A stretch of 15,482 nt of DNA. It comes from CAZFHZ01 sp964519015 (GTDB lineage Bacteria > Blakebacterota > Blakebacteria > Blakebacterales > CAYUVJ01). Of the stretch, positions 1 through 7,155 are shown in pieces. Below the pieces are notes generated by a model that was not told the origin of the DNA, did not search any database, and saw only the letters and a program-made list of their open reading frames with translations. The stretch lies in the NCBI GenBank assembly GCA_964519015.1, contig CAZFHZ010000077.1, positions 1 to 15,482 of the forward strand, written 5' to 3'. The first letter of the stretch is position 1. The number at the start of each line of letters is the position of its first letter. Position numbers and translations under genes: made by a program.

Positions 1-143
1 TTCTGTTTACCGGTGTAGAAGGGGTGGCAGGCGGAACAGATCTCGAGCTCGATCTTGTCCGCGGTGGAACGGGTCTTGAACGTGTTCCCGCAGACGCAGG
101 TCACGGTGATCTCTTTATACTCGGGATGGATATCCGGCTTCAT
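1..143 (-). CDS. rpmE: 50S ribosomal protein L31, zinc-binding type (partial, 3' end outside window)
   Basis: Ribosomal protein L31 is a small component of the large ribosomal subunit at the subunit interface. The 47 residues in the window open with MKPDIHPEYKEITVTC, the usual L31 start, and end in HPFYTGKQ, which is highly conserved. Cysteines at 16, 18, 36 and 39 (CVC ... CSAC) form the zinc ribbon, so this is the zinc-containing (C+) type and not the zinc-free paralogue made under zinc starvation. The ATG at 143 has an AGGTGG ribosome site 6 nt upstream. The remaining third or so of the protein lies beyond the left edge. It starts 112 bp after the rho stop with no clear promoter between them, so co-transcription with rho is likely, an arrangement common in bacteria. 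Confidence 0.95.
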   Translation of the reverse strand, partial: MKPDIHPEYKEITVTCVCGNTFKTRSTADKIELEICSACHPFYTGKQ

Positions 144-222
144 TACCTGCCACCTGCTCTCTTGAATTCCACGAAGAGGAACGTCCCCTCCGACACCCCT
201 AATCTCCTGTCCGGAGGCCGTA

Positions 223-257
223 AGGGCAAGACCCGACCTGGAACGGGTCGCGTCCCT
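223..257 (-). promoter_or_regulatory. Hairpin at the end of rho, in the rho-rpmE gap
   Basis: A perfect 6 bp stem (GACCCG / CGGGTC, 230-235 with 244-249, 8 nt loop) can be extended across an internal loop by AGGG / CCCT (223-226 with 254-257). The outer arm overlaps the rho stop codon. No T-run follows on the transcribed strand, so it does not look like an intrinsic terminator. It could protect the upstream message or tune rpmE expression. That role is inference. Confidence 0.35.
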
Positions 258-1503
258 ACTGGTTCATGAGGTCCAGGAACTCGTCGTTCGTCTGGGAGTG
301 GGACATCTTCTCCAGGAGGAACTCCATCGCCTCCACCGGGTTCATCTCGTTGAGGAACTTGCGCAGGATCCAGATCCGGCTGAGCTCTTTCTCGGAGAGG
401 AGCAACTCCTCCTTGCGGGTCCCGGAGCGGTTGATGTCGATGGCCGGCCACACCCGCCGGTCGGCCAGCCGCCGGTCGAGCACCAGCTCCATGTTGCCGG
501 TCCCCTTGAACTCCTCGAAGATCACCTCGTCCATCCGCGAACCGGTCTCGACCAGGGCGGTCCCCATGATGGTCAGGCTCCCCCCCTGCTCGATGTTGCG
601 GGCGGCCCCGAAGAACCGCTTGGGGCGCTGCAGGGCGTTGGCGTCCACCCCACCGGAGAGGATCTTGCCGGAGTGCGGGACCACCGTGTTGTGGGCCCGG
701 GCCAGCCGGGTGATGGAGTCGAGCAGGATGACCACGTCGTGGCCGTGCTCGACCAGCCGCTTGGCCTTCTCGATGACCATGTCGGCCACCACCACGTGCC
801 GTTCGGCCGGCTCGTCGAAGGTGCTCGAGACGACCTCCCCCTTGACGGTGCGCTGCATGTCGGTGACTTCCTCGGGGCGCTCGTCGATGAGTAGCACGAT
901 GATGGTCACCTCGGGGTGGTTCTCGGCGATCGAGTTGGCGATCTGCTGCAGCAGCACGGTCTTGCCGGCCCGCGGAGGAGAGGTGATCAGACCCCGCTGC
1001 CCCTTCCCGATGGGCGCCAGCAGGTCCATGATCCGCATCGAGAGGTTCCCATCCTTGTTCTCCAGCTTCAGTCGCTCGTCCGGATAGAGGGGGGTGAGGT
1101 TATCGAAGAGGGTGCGGTGCTTGGCCGCTTCGGGCGACTCGCCGTTGATCACTTCCACCCGCAGCAGGGCGAAGAAGCGCTCACTCTCCTTGGGTGGACG
1201 CACCTGGCCGGAGACGGTGTCGCCGGTCAGCAGGCTGAAGCGCTTGATCTGGCTCGGGGAGACGTAGATGTCGTCGGGGCCGGGCAGGTAATTGTAGCCG
1301 GCTGAACGGAGGAAGCCGTACCCGTCGGGCAGGATTTCCAGCACCCCCTCGGCAAAGATGTTGCCGTTCTTCTGGGTCTGCGCTTCCAGGATGCGGAAGA
1401 TGAGGTCCTGCTTACGCAGTCCGGAAACCCCTTCGATGTTCAGGGAGAGGGCCAGTTCGGTGAGTTCGGATACGCTCTTGGATTTCAGTTCGGCAAGGTC
1501 CAT
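256..1503 (-). CDS. rho: Transcription termination factor Rho
   Basis: Rho is a hexameric RNA-dependent ATPase that loads on C-rich nascent RNA and pulls it away from RNA polymerase. At 415 aa it is full length (E. coli Rho is 419). An N-terminal helical Rho_N region covers about residues 1-45. A cold-shock/OB RNA-binding domain covers about 50-120, with the RNP1-like GYGFLR at 61-66. The RecA-type ATPase follows. Its Walker A is SPPRAGKT at 175-182, the catalytic glutamate is E211 in DERPEE, Walker B is VVILLD at 257-262, the Q-loop is GGVDAN at 284-289, and the R-loop EFKGTGN starts at 331. The ATG at 1503 has GAGGA at 1510-1514, 6 nt upstream. The protein has no N-terminal insertion of the kind seen in actinobacterial Rho. 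It has its own promoter and a long leader, and rpmE follows it. Confidence 0.98.
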   Translation of the reverse strand: MDLAELKSKSVSELTELALSLNIEGVSGLRKQDLIFRILEAQTQKNGNIFAEGVLEILPDGYGFLRSAGYNYLPGPDDIYVSPSQIKRFSLLTGDTVSGQVRPPKESERFFALLRVEVINGESPEAAKHRTLFDNLTPLYPDERLKLENKDGNLSMRIMDLLAPIGKGQRGLITSPPRAGKTVLLQQIANSIAENHPEVTIIVLLIDERPEEVTDMQRTVKGEVVSSTFDEPAERHVVVADMVIEKAKRLVEHGHDVVILLDSITRLARAHNTVVPHSGKILSGGVDANALQRPKRFFGAARNIEQGGSLTIMGTALVETGSRMDEVIFEEFKGTGNMELVLDRRLADRRVWPAIDINRSGTRKEELLLSEKELSRIWILRKFLNEMNPVEAMEFLLEKMSHSQTNDEFLDLMNQ

Positions 1504-1564
1504 GGATCGTCCTCATGTGGATCGCGGGTCGTTGGGTGGGTCCCCCGGGGATGGTGCGACCGGC

Positions 1565-1692
1565 TCCCTATCCCTGCACAGGGCGGGACAGGCGTCATAG
1601 GCCGGTTCGATCGGTTGCTGGCGCTTCGATACAGGAGAATGGGTTCCGGGAAAACGTACGAAGCGAGGCTGCGGCCCCGGATCGCGTCCGGG
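1565..1692 (-). promoter_or_regulatory. Structured rho 5' leader
   Basis: The transcribed leader of rho, about 200 nt between the likely start point near 1708 and the rho ATG, contains two visible hairpins. One is a perfect 6 bp CCCGGA/TCCGGG stem with a 5 nt loop (1676-1692). The other is a stacked stem, TCCC-CCCT paired with AGGG-GGGA (1565-1588). Neither is followed by a T-run. Rho autoregulates through its own leader in E. coli, so a similar role is possible, but the sequence shows only length and structure. Confidence 0.4.
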
Positions 1693-1714
1693 ACGTCCTT
1701 GCGTACAGGGTTCC

Positions 1715-1742
1715 AGGATAGGTTTTGCGCCGCCGGTGTCAA
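1715..1742 (-). promoter_or_regulatory. Sigma70-type promoter for rho
   Basis: On the minus strand a consensus -35 hexamer TTGACA (1737-1742) is separated by 16 bp from TATCCT (1715-1720), which matches 4 of 6 positions of the -10 consensus. The promoter lies 37 bp after the priA stop and points at rho. The expected start point is near 1708, giving a leader of about 205 nt. I see no intrinsic terminator between priA and this site, so readthrough from priA may also feed rho. Confidence 0.65.
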
Positions 1743-1778
1743 GTGTATTCACCAGCCCCGACCGCCGGGAGGAGTGGT

Positions 1779-4061
1779 TCAGAGCACGTCGCTCGGATCC
1801 ATATCCAGGGTGGTGACCGTCCCGGCCCGCCCCCCCTCTTCCAGCCCGGCCGCCTCCACGCAGCGATGGAGGGTGGTGGCGGACCGCCCGAAGAGGAGCA
1901 CGTGGTGCCTCCACCAGCGGTTGACCCGGTGGAGGGGCGCCGGGGCCGGTCCCATCACGCGTACCGAGGCCGGGGCGACCCGGGTCAGCCGGCGGGCCGC
2001 CCGGGCCGCTCCGGCCACCGCGTCGGCCTCGCTCCTGCTCTTGACCATTACTCGAAGTAACTTATGATATGGAGGATATTGTAATGACTTACGCAGATCC
2101 AGCTCTGGCAGCATAAAGGCCCGGTAGTCCCCGGCGGCCGCCTGGACGATGCCCGGATTCTGGGTCGACCAGGTCTGGATGACTACCTCGCCGGGCTGCT
2201 CCCCCCGCCCCGCCCGCCCGGCCACCTGGGTCAGTAACTGGAAGGTCCGCTCGTCGGCGCGGAAGTCGGGAAAGTGGAGCTCGGCGTCGGCCGAGACCAC
2301 CCCGACCAGGGTCACCCCGGGGAAATGGAACCCCTTGGCCACCATCTGGGTGCCCAGCAGGATGTCCCCCCGGCCGGCCGCGAATTCCCGGTACATCTTG
2401 ACGTGGGCATCCCGGCTGCGGGTGGAATCGGAATCCATCCGGATCACCCGGGCGGTGGGGAAACGCTGCTGGAGGGAGGTCTCGACCCGCTGGGTGCCCA
2501 CTCCCTGGTAGCGCATGACCGCCCCGCCGCAGGCCGGGCAGCGCTCCGGAGGGGGGCGGACCGCCCCGCAGTAATGGCACTGGAGCTGCCCGCGGGTACG
2601 GTGGTAGGTCAGGGTGACCGAACAGTTGGTGCATTCCTCGGCCTGACCGCAGCGGGCGCAGACCAGGGCCGGGCTGAATCCCCGGCGGTTCAGAAAGAGG
2701 ATGCTCTGCTCCCCGCGGGTCAGCCGCTGCTCGATCGCCTCCTGCAGCACGGCACTCAGGATCAGCCCGGCGCCGGGTTCGATCGGCTGAACCGGGCCGG
2801 CCGGCTCGCTTCCCCTGGGAGGGAGCCGTTCCAGGCCCAGGTCGACCACCCGGATCGTCGGCAGAGGCCGCCGGGTGACCCGTTCGGGGAGTTCCAGCAG
2901 CAGGTACCGCCCCTCCCGGGCGTTCCGATACGATTCGGCGCTGGGAGTGGCCGAGCCGAGCACGCACAGGGCGCCGGTCCGGCTGGCCCGGAAGACGGCC
3001 ACGTCCCGGGCATGGTAGCGGGGCGCCGGCTCCGACTGCTTGTAGGATGGTTCATGCTCCTCGTCCACGATGACCAGCCCCAGGTCGGTCAGCGGAGCCA
3101 GCACGGCGCTGCGCGGTCCGATCACTATCCGGGCCTCTCCGGCCTGCACCCGCCGCCACTCCTGGTGGCGTTCCCGGGGACGCCGGCGGCTGTGCAGGAG
3201 GGCGACCTGCTCCCCGAACCGCTCCCGGAAGAGGGCCACCGTCTGGGGGGTGATGGCGATCTCGGGGACCAGCACCAGCGCGCTCCGTCCGCGGGCCAGG
3301 GTTTCGGTCGCCAGGGCCAGGTAGACGGCCGTCTTGCCGCTGCCGGTCACCCCGTGCAGCAGGGCGGTCAGGAAACGCCGTTCGGCGAGGGCCTCGCGCA
3401 GCGGCACCAGCACCTGCTCCTGGTCGGTGGTGAGGGGACCCCGGTGGCTCTCCACCTCCACCTCGAGGTCGTCGAGCGGGATCCCGGCCGGCTCGTCCGG
3501 CCCGTAGCCGCTGCGCCGGACCTCCTCGCTCAGCCGGACCGCCCCCTTGGCTTCCAGCCGGCGCAGGGTGTGGTGGACCGAGGGGACCCGGGCGAGGCGG
3601 CCCAGGGCGACGGCGTCGATCGGATTCTGACCGGCCAACGCCTCGACCAGGCGGCGCTCGGCCGCCCCCCCCTCGACGCCGACCCGGGCCACCGCCTCCG
3701 CCTCCCCCGGCCGCACGACCAGCCGGGAACGCACCTGGAGGCCTTCCGGTACGCCGGCCCGGAGCACCTCCCCCCAGCCGCACAGGTAGTACTCGGAGAT
3801 CCAGCGGGAGGTCTCGAGCAGGTCGCCGGGGAAGAGGGGTCCCGGGTCGAGGATGTCACGGACCGCCTTCAGCTTCCCGCTCTCGATCCCCGGCTCGGCG
3901 CTCCCCTCCCCGACCGCATAGCCGGTCAGGGTGCGCCGGCCGAAGGGGACGACCAGGGCGGACCCGACGGCCACCTCACCGCGCAGTGAATCGGGTACCA
4001 GATAGGTGAAGGTCCGGCGCAGCGGGAGGGGCAGCGCCACCTCCACCCGGCTCAGAGACAT
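1779..4061 (-). CDS. priA: Primosomal protein N' (replication restart helicase PriA)
   Basis: PriA recognises stalled or collapsed replication forks, unwinds the lagging arm 3' to 5' and starts reloading of the replicative helicase. At 760 aa it is close to the E. coli length (732). The N-terminal 3' DNA-binding domain starts with VEVALPLPLRRTFTY. The superfamily 2 helicase core carries Walker A GVTGSGKT (237-244), DEEH (333-336) and SAT (370-372). Eight cysteines at 468, 471, 477, 480, 495, 498, 508 and 511 form the two zinc sites typical of PriA. Helicase motifs V and VI follow (GTQMVAKG from 570, QVAGRAGRG from 612). It sits 20 bp after rodZ. The ATG at 4061 has no recognisable Shine-Dalgarno site. 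GTG codons at residues 6 and 8 are alternatives, but would trim the conserved N-terminus. Probably the last gene of the operon that starts at tamB. Confidence 0.97.
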   Translation of the reverse strand: MSLSRVEVALPLPLRRTFTYLVPDSLRGEVAVGSALVVPFGRRTLTGYAVGEGSAEPGIESGKLKAVRDILDPGPLFPGDLLETSRWISEYYLCGWGEVLRAGVPEGLQVRSRLVVRPGEAEAVARVGVEGGAAERRLVEALAGQNPIDAVALGRLARVPSVHHTLRRLEAKGAVRLSEEVRRSGYGPDEPAGIPLDDLEVEVESHRGPLTTDQEQVLVPLREALAERRFLTALLHGVTGSGKTAVYLALATETLARGRSALVLVPEIAITPQTVALFRERFGEQVALLHSRRRPRERHQEWRRVQAGEARIVIGPRSAVLAPLTDLGLVIVDEEHEPSYKQSEPAPRYHARDVAVFRASRTGALCVLGSATPSAESYRNAREGRYLLLELPERVTRRPLPTIRVVDLGLERLPPRGSEPAGPVQPIEPGAGLILSAVLQEAIEQRLTRGEQSILFLNRRGFSPALVCARCGQAEECTNCSVTLTYHRTRGQLQCHYCGAVRPPPERCPACGGAVMRYQGVGTQRVETSLQQRFPTARVIRMDSDSTRSRDAHVKMYREFAAGRGDILLGTQMVAKGFHFPGVTLVGVVSADAELHFPDFRADERTFQLLTQVAGRAGRGEQPGEVVIQTWSTQNPGIVQAAAGDYRAFMLPELDLRKSLQYPPYHKLLRVMVKSRSEADAVAGAARAARRLTRVAPASVRVMGPAPAPLHRVNRWWRHHVLLFGRSATTLHRCVEAAGLEEGGRAGTVTTLDMDPSDVL

Positions 4062-4081
4062 GATCGCAGAGCGGGCCGGGC

Positions 4082-5035
4082 TCAGCCCGGCGGGGGCTGG
4101 TCGGGGGGGAAGGTGACCCGCCGGGTCACGATCCCGTCCCGGGTGAGGACCAGGCGGGAGAGGACCATCCCGGGGGGGCCCAGGTCGTCGAGCGTCCGGC
4201 CGTCCAGGCGCAGGATCATGCCATCGGTCTTCCCCATCCGGACCACCAGGGTGTCGCGGAAGGGGACCCGCACGGTCCCACCGATCGGCACTATGCGGCT
4301 GACCACGGTGTCGCCGTCGGCCACCGCCAGGATCCAGGTCTCCTCCAGGGCTTCGGCCTCCAGCAGCCGCCGGCCGGCGGCCGGGCGGGCGGGAGTGGTC
4401 GGGAGGGGGACCGGGACGGGCTCGCTCACCACCGGTTCCGCGGAGAGGGTGTCCCCGGGCACGGTAGTGGGCGCGGCCGGCTCCACCGCCGGGGGCACCG
4501 CCGTCCCGACGGGCTCCGGAGTGGTGGTGAACCGCACCGCCGCGTAGATGACGACGGCCGAGACGATCAGGACGACGACGGTGATCAGTGCTCCGCTACG
4601 CGGGGAGAGTCGGGCGGCCGGGGGGGCCGGGCCGACGGGTGTCACCGGCCGGGTCGCGGGAGCGGCCGTGGGTGTGACCGGGGAAACCGGCCGGTCGGGA
4701 GGAGCGGCGGAGGGGGTCGGCGCGGCGGCCGGTCGCCGCTGCTCCTTGTCCCGGATGGCCGAACGGACATCCTCGAGTTGTTCCTGCTGGTCGACCAGGA
4801 AGGTCTCGAGTCGCCGGGTGGCTTCCTCCGGGTCGAGACCGAGATAGGTGGCATAGGTCTTCAGGAAGGCCCGGATATAGGGTTCCGGCAGAACGGCGAT
4901 GTTGCCCGCCTCGAGGGCCTGCAGGTAGGGCTCGTCGATCCGGATGACCGCCGAGGCCTGCCGGAGGCTCAGCCCCCGCCGCTGGCGCTGCTCGCGCAGC
5001 CAGTTCCCGTAATCCTGCCGCTCTTTGTCGCTCAT
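4082..5035 (-). CDS. rodZ: RodZ-like protein: cytoplasmic helix-turn-helix, one membrane helix, C-terminal DUF4115-type domain
   Basis: RodZ is a single-pass inner-membrane protein that ties MreB filaments to the cell-wall elongation machinery. The 317 aa here (E. coli 337) show the family layout. A Cro-like HTH_25 domain covers about residues 9-75 (GLSLRQAS, YIRAFLKTYA). A Pro/Ala-rich linker follows, about 100-145, then one hydrophobic helix at about 149-167. A second Pro/Thr-rich stretch covers about 170-220. A beta-rich periplasmic domain covers about 224-305, with an EETWILAVADGD start typical of DUF4115. An ATG at 5035 with GGGAAGGT upstream (5039-5046) decides the start. An extension to 5140 is possible in frame, but it would run through the maf remnant and has no family-like sequence. 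mreB is not in the window, so the role in shape is taken from the family. Confidence 0.85.
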   Translation of the reverse strand: MSDKERQDYGNWLREQRQRRGLSLRQASAVIRIDEPYLQALEAGNIAVLPEPYIRAFLKTYATYLGLDPEEATRRLETFLVDQQEQLEDVRSAIRDKEQRRPAAAPTPSAAPPDRPVSPVTPTAAPATRPVTPVGPAPPAARLSPRSGALITVVVLIVSAVVIYAAVRFTTTPEPVGTAVPPAVEPAAPTTVPGDTLSAEPVVSEPVPVPLPTTPARPAAGRRLLEAEALEETWILAVADGDTVVSRIVPIGGTVRVPFRDTLVVRMGKTDGMILRLDGRTLDDLGPPGMVLSRLVLTRDGIVTRRVTFPPDQPPPG

Positions 5036-5038
5036 CCG

Positions 5039-5046
5039 ACCTTCCC
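5039..5046 (-). promoter_or_regulatory. Ribosome binding site that sets the rodZ start
   Basis: GGGAAGGT on the minus strand ends 3 nt before the ATG at 5035, so its AAGG core is 4 nt from that ATG. It supports this start over in-frame starts further upstream, and shows that rodZ need not depend wholly on coupling to the broken maf gene. Confidence 0.5.
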
Positions 5047-5048
5047 GT

Positions 5049-5258
5049 TCAGGTCCGTCCGGGGCCGAGCCACTCCTCCGCCGCCACACCCCGCCCGAGC
5101 AGCAACCCGTGCAGCCGGCGCAGCGGCAGGCCGACCACATTAAAGTAGCACCCCTCGACGGCGTCCACCAGCAAGCCCCCCCGCCCCTGGATGCCGCAGG
5201 CCCCGGCCGACACCGCCCGGCGGGGGGAGGCGGAGGCCAGGATCAGCTCAGAAGGCAT
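5049..5258 (-). pseudogene. maf: maf remnant: nucleotide pyrophosphatase with the catalytic middle deleted in frame
   Basis: Maf proteins hydrolyse non-canonical or modified nucleoside triphosphates and are normally about 190-200 aa. This open frame of 69 codons starts with the Maf N-terminus, LILASASPRR at residues 5-14. It then jumps within 2-3 residues to the Maf C-terminus, AGACGIQGRGGLLV and EGCYFNVVGLPL. About 125-130 residues are absent, including the region with the catalytic aspartate and the conserved Lys and Glu of the pyrophosphatase pocket. The loss keeps the frame, and there is no stop or frameshift. The ATG at 5258 overlaps the tamA stop by 11 nt and has no Shine-Dalgarno site, so it would be translated by coupling. 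It ends 13 bp before rodZ. It is very probably inactive as an enzyme. An assembly collapse is the alternative to a real deletion. Confidence 0.85.
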
Positions 5259-7155
5259 AGAGGATGCTGAAGTGCCAGCGGCTCCAGCGCAGCCGGTAAC
5301 CGGGATTGTCCCGTTCGGCCGGGGAGCGGTTGAGTCGCCAGCCGTGGTCCACCCGCACCGGTCCGACCGGGGTGTCCAGGAACACCCCCACCCCGGCGGA
5401 GAAGGCCAGCCGGGCGTCCAGCCGGCGCAGACCGGGCCAGACGTTGCCGGCGTCGAGGAAGGCGAGCAGCCCCAGCGGCCCCAAGATCCGCGGTCGCCGC
5501 AGGGCGAGGTTGAAAAGCGCCATGGCCTGCCCCCCCCGGGGCTGGAAGAAGGGCTCACCGGTGGTCGAGTCGATGCCTGTGGCCACCGGTCCCAGCCCCT
5601 GCTCCGGGTAGCCCCGGACCGTGTAGGCCCCACCCAGGAAGAAGCGGTCGACGATCGGGATCTCACCGGTCGGGCCCATCGGCTGGCCCGCCCCCAGCTG
5701 GATGCGCGAGGCCAGGATGGTCCGCCCGGCCACCGCCTGGTAGCGCCCCCAGGCCAGGCTGAGCGTCCCATACTGCGGTCCCCCCAGTCCCGCTACCCCG
5801 TAGAGGCTGCCCGAGAGCCGGGTCATACTCCCGCGGCTCGGGGAGAGGATGCTGTCGCGGGCGTCCCGATCCAGGTACCAGCTGAAGCCGCGCAGGGCGG
5901 CCCGCCCCTTGAAGGCCTCGATCGGGATGCTGGTGTTGACCAGCCGGTAGTTGAAGTTGAGCCAGCCGCGCGCGATCGGGGAGAACTCCCGCCGGAGGCC
6001 GAGCTCGGTGACCACCTCCTGGACCTGGTAGTGCTTGTAGGACAGGGGTTGCACGGTCAGAGCGGCCGTCAGGGGGGTGCGGGTGCCGAAGAACCACGGC
6101 TCGGTGTAGCGCAGGCCAAGTTCCCGTCGGATCTGGCGCCAGTCGGTGATGACCTGGAAGTCGGCGGCGGCGGTGAAGCGGAGCGACCGCCCGGTGCCCA
6201 GGATATTGCGATGCCCCCATTCCACCGAGCCGCGCAGGAGCATGTCGACCTGCAGCAACGGGTCGTTCCCCACCCCGACACCGGTCCCGGCGTAGTGGGG
6301 CGTCTGCTCGCTGACCGCCACCAGGACGCCGGCGGTGGTGGAATCCGCCGACACCTCGCCCAGGGTGACGTTGACGGTGCGGAAGAGTCCGGTCCCGTAG
6401 AGCCGCCGCTGGCTCTCCCGCCGGGCGGTCTCGCTGATCACATCCCCGGGCTTGAGGGTGACCTCCCGCTCGACGACGGGCGCCCGGGTGATGCGGTTCC
6501 CCTCCACCGTCAACCGGCCGACCCGGACCACCGGCCCTTCCCGGATGCGGAAGATCACCGGGGCACTCCCGGTCAGCGAATCGCGCACCCCGATGGCCGG
6601 TTCGATGACGGCGAAGTAGCGCCCTTCGGTCCGGTAGCGCTGGAGCAGGGCCCCGCTGGCGAACTGGATGGCGGCCTCGTTGAGCGGGTCTCCCCGGTCG
6701 GCCCGCAGCCGCGGCCCGTCCACCCGGCGGAGTACGCCGGTCAACTCGGTCTCGGTGAGAAGGGTGTTCCCCTCGAACTCCACCCGGGAGAGGGACGTGA
6801 ACGGTCCCTCCTCGATCAGGAAGTGGACCACCAGGTCCTGGTCGGAGATCTGTTCGACCTGGTCCTCCACCCGTACCTGCAGGTAACCCCGGTTGCGGTA
6901 GTAGGCCCTCAGGTAGGTCACGTCCCGGCTCAGGACGAGGTAGTTGAAGCGGGGTGCGGAACTGATGAGGAGCAGGAAGTGGTTCCGGTTCTCGATGTTG
7001 ACGACTTTGCGGAGTTGCTTGGCTGTGAAGGCGTGGTTCCCCTCGAAGACCGCTTCCCGGACCCGTCGCAGGACCTGGGCTCCGGCCGCGGCCGGGAGCA
7101 GCGCCAGGAGGATCAGCCCCGCCGGGAGGGTTCGGCTCAGTAGTCGACGCGCCAT
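5248..7155 (-). CDS. tamA: Outer-membrane Omp85 family protein, TamA-like (BamA/TamA family)
   Basis: Omp85 proteins insert beta-barrels into the outer membrane. With TamB, TamA forms the translocation and assembly module. The protein is 635 aa (E. coli TamA 577, BamA 810). A signal peptide covers about residues 1-26, with a hydrophobic core and an AAAGA-QV cleavage region. Three POTRA repeats follow (about 29-117, 122-207, 210-285), each with the V-E-GN core: VREAVFEGN, LSRVEFEGN, VGRLTVEGN. Three POTRAs favour TamA over the five of BamA. The barrel covers about 290-635, with the hallmark FFLGGAYTVRGY (the VRGY motif, about 513-516) and the late GPVRVDHGWRLN. The last residue is phenylalanine, as expected for a barrel substrate of the BAM complex. 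The ATG at 7155 has GGAG 5 nt upstream inside the end of tamB. Start and tamB stop overlap by 19 bp. A longer frame back to 7452 lies inside tamB and lacks a signal peptide. Confidence 0.92.
   Translation of the reverse strand: MARRLLSRTLPAGLILLALLPAAAGAQVLRRVREAVFEGNHAFTAKQLRKVVNIENRNHFLLLISSAPRFNYLVLSRDVTYLRAYYRNRGYLQVRVEDQVEQISDQDLVVHFLIEEGPFTSLSRVEFEGNTLLTETELTGVLRRVDGPRLRADRGDPLNEAAIQFASGALLQRYRTEGRYFAVIEPAIGVRDSLTGSAPVIFRIREGPVVRVGRLTVEGNRITRAPVVEREVTLKPGDVISETARRESQRRLYGTGLFRTVNVTLGEVSADSTTAGVLVAVSEQTPHYAGTGVGVGNDPLLQVDMLLRGSVEWGHRNILGTGRSLRFTAAADFQVITDWRQIRRELGLRYTEPWFFGTRTPLTAALTVQPLSYKHYQVQEVVTELGLRREFSPIARGWLNFNYRLVNTSIPIEAFKGRAALRGFSWYLDRDARDSILSPSRGSMTRLSGSLYGVAGLGGPQYGTLSLAWGRYQAVAGRTILASRIQLGAGQPMGPTGEIPIVDRFFLGGAYTVRGYPEQGLGPVATGIDSTTGEPFFQPRGGQAMALFNLALRRPRILGPLGLLAFLDAGNVWPGLRRLDARLAFSAGVGVFLDTPVGPVRVDHGWRLNRSPAERDNPGYRLRWSRWHFSILYAF

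Noticed and set aside
223..257. The rho-rpmE hairpin as an intrinsic terminator
   Set aside because: There is no T-run after the stem on the transcribed strand.
1485..1742. A small minus-strand frame in the rho leader that overlaps the rho start and could act as a leader peptide
   Set aside because: The upstream ATG near 1594 has no ribosome site, the product shows no leader-like features, and frames of this length occur by chance at this GC content.
2274..3989. A 571-codon open frame on the plus strand, antisense to priA
   Set aside because: Shadow of priA in high-GC DNA. No domain motif, and the helicase and zinc motifs are all on the other strand.
5036..5140. Longer rodZ start at 5140
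   Set aside because: The extension reads through the maf remnant in another frame and gives a Cys/Arg-rich stretch unlike RodZ. The ATG at 5035 has a ribosome site and starts the family-like sequence.
5191..7143. A 650-codon open frame on the plus strand, antisense to tamA
   Set aside because: Shadow of tamA, which has a signal peptide, POTRAs and a barrel. The antisense product has no recognisable domain.
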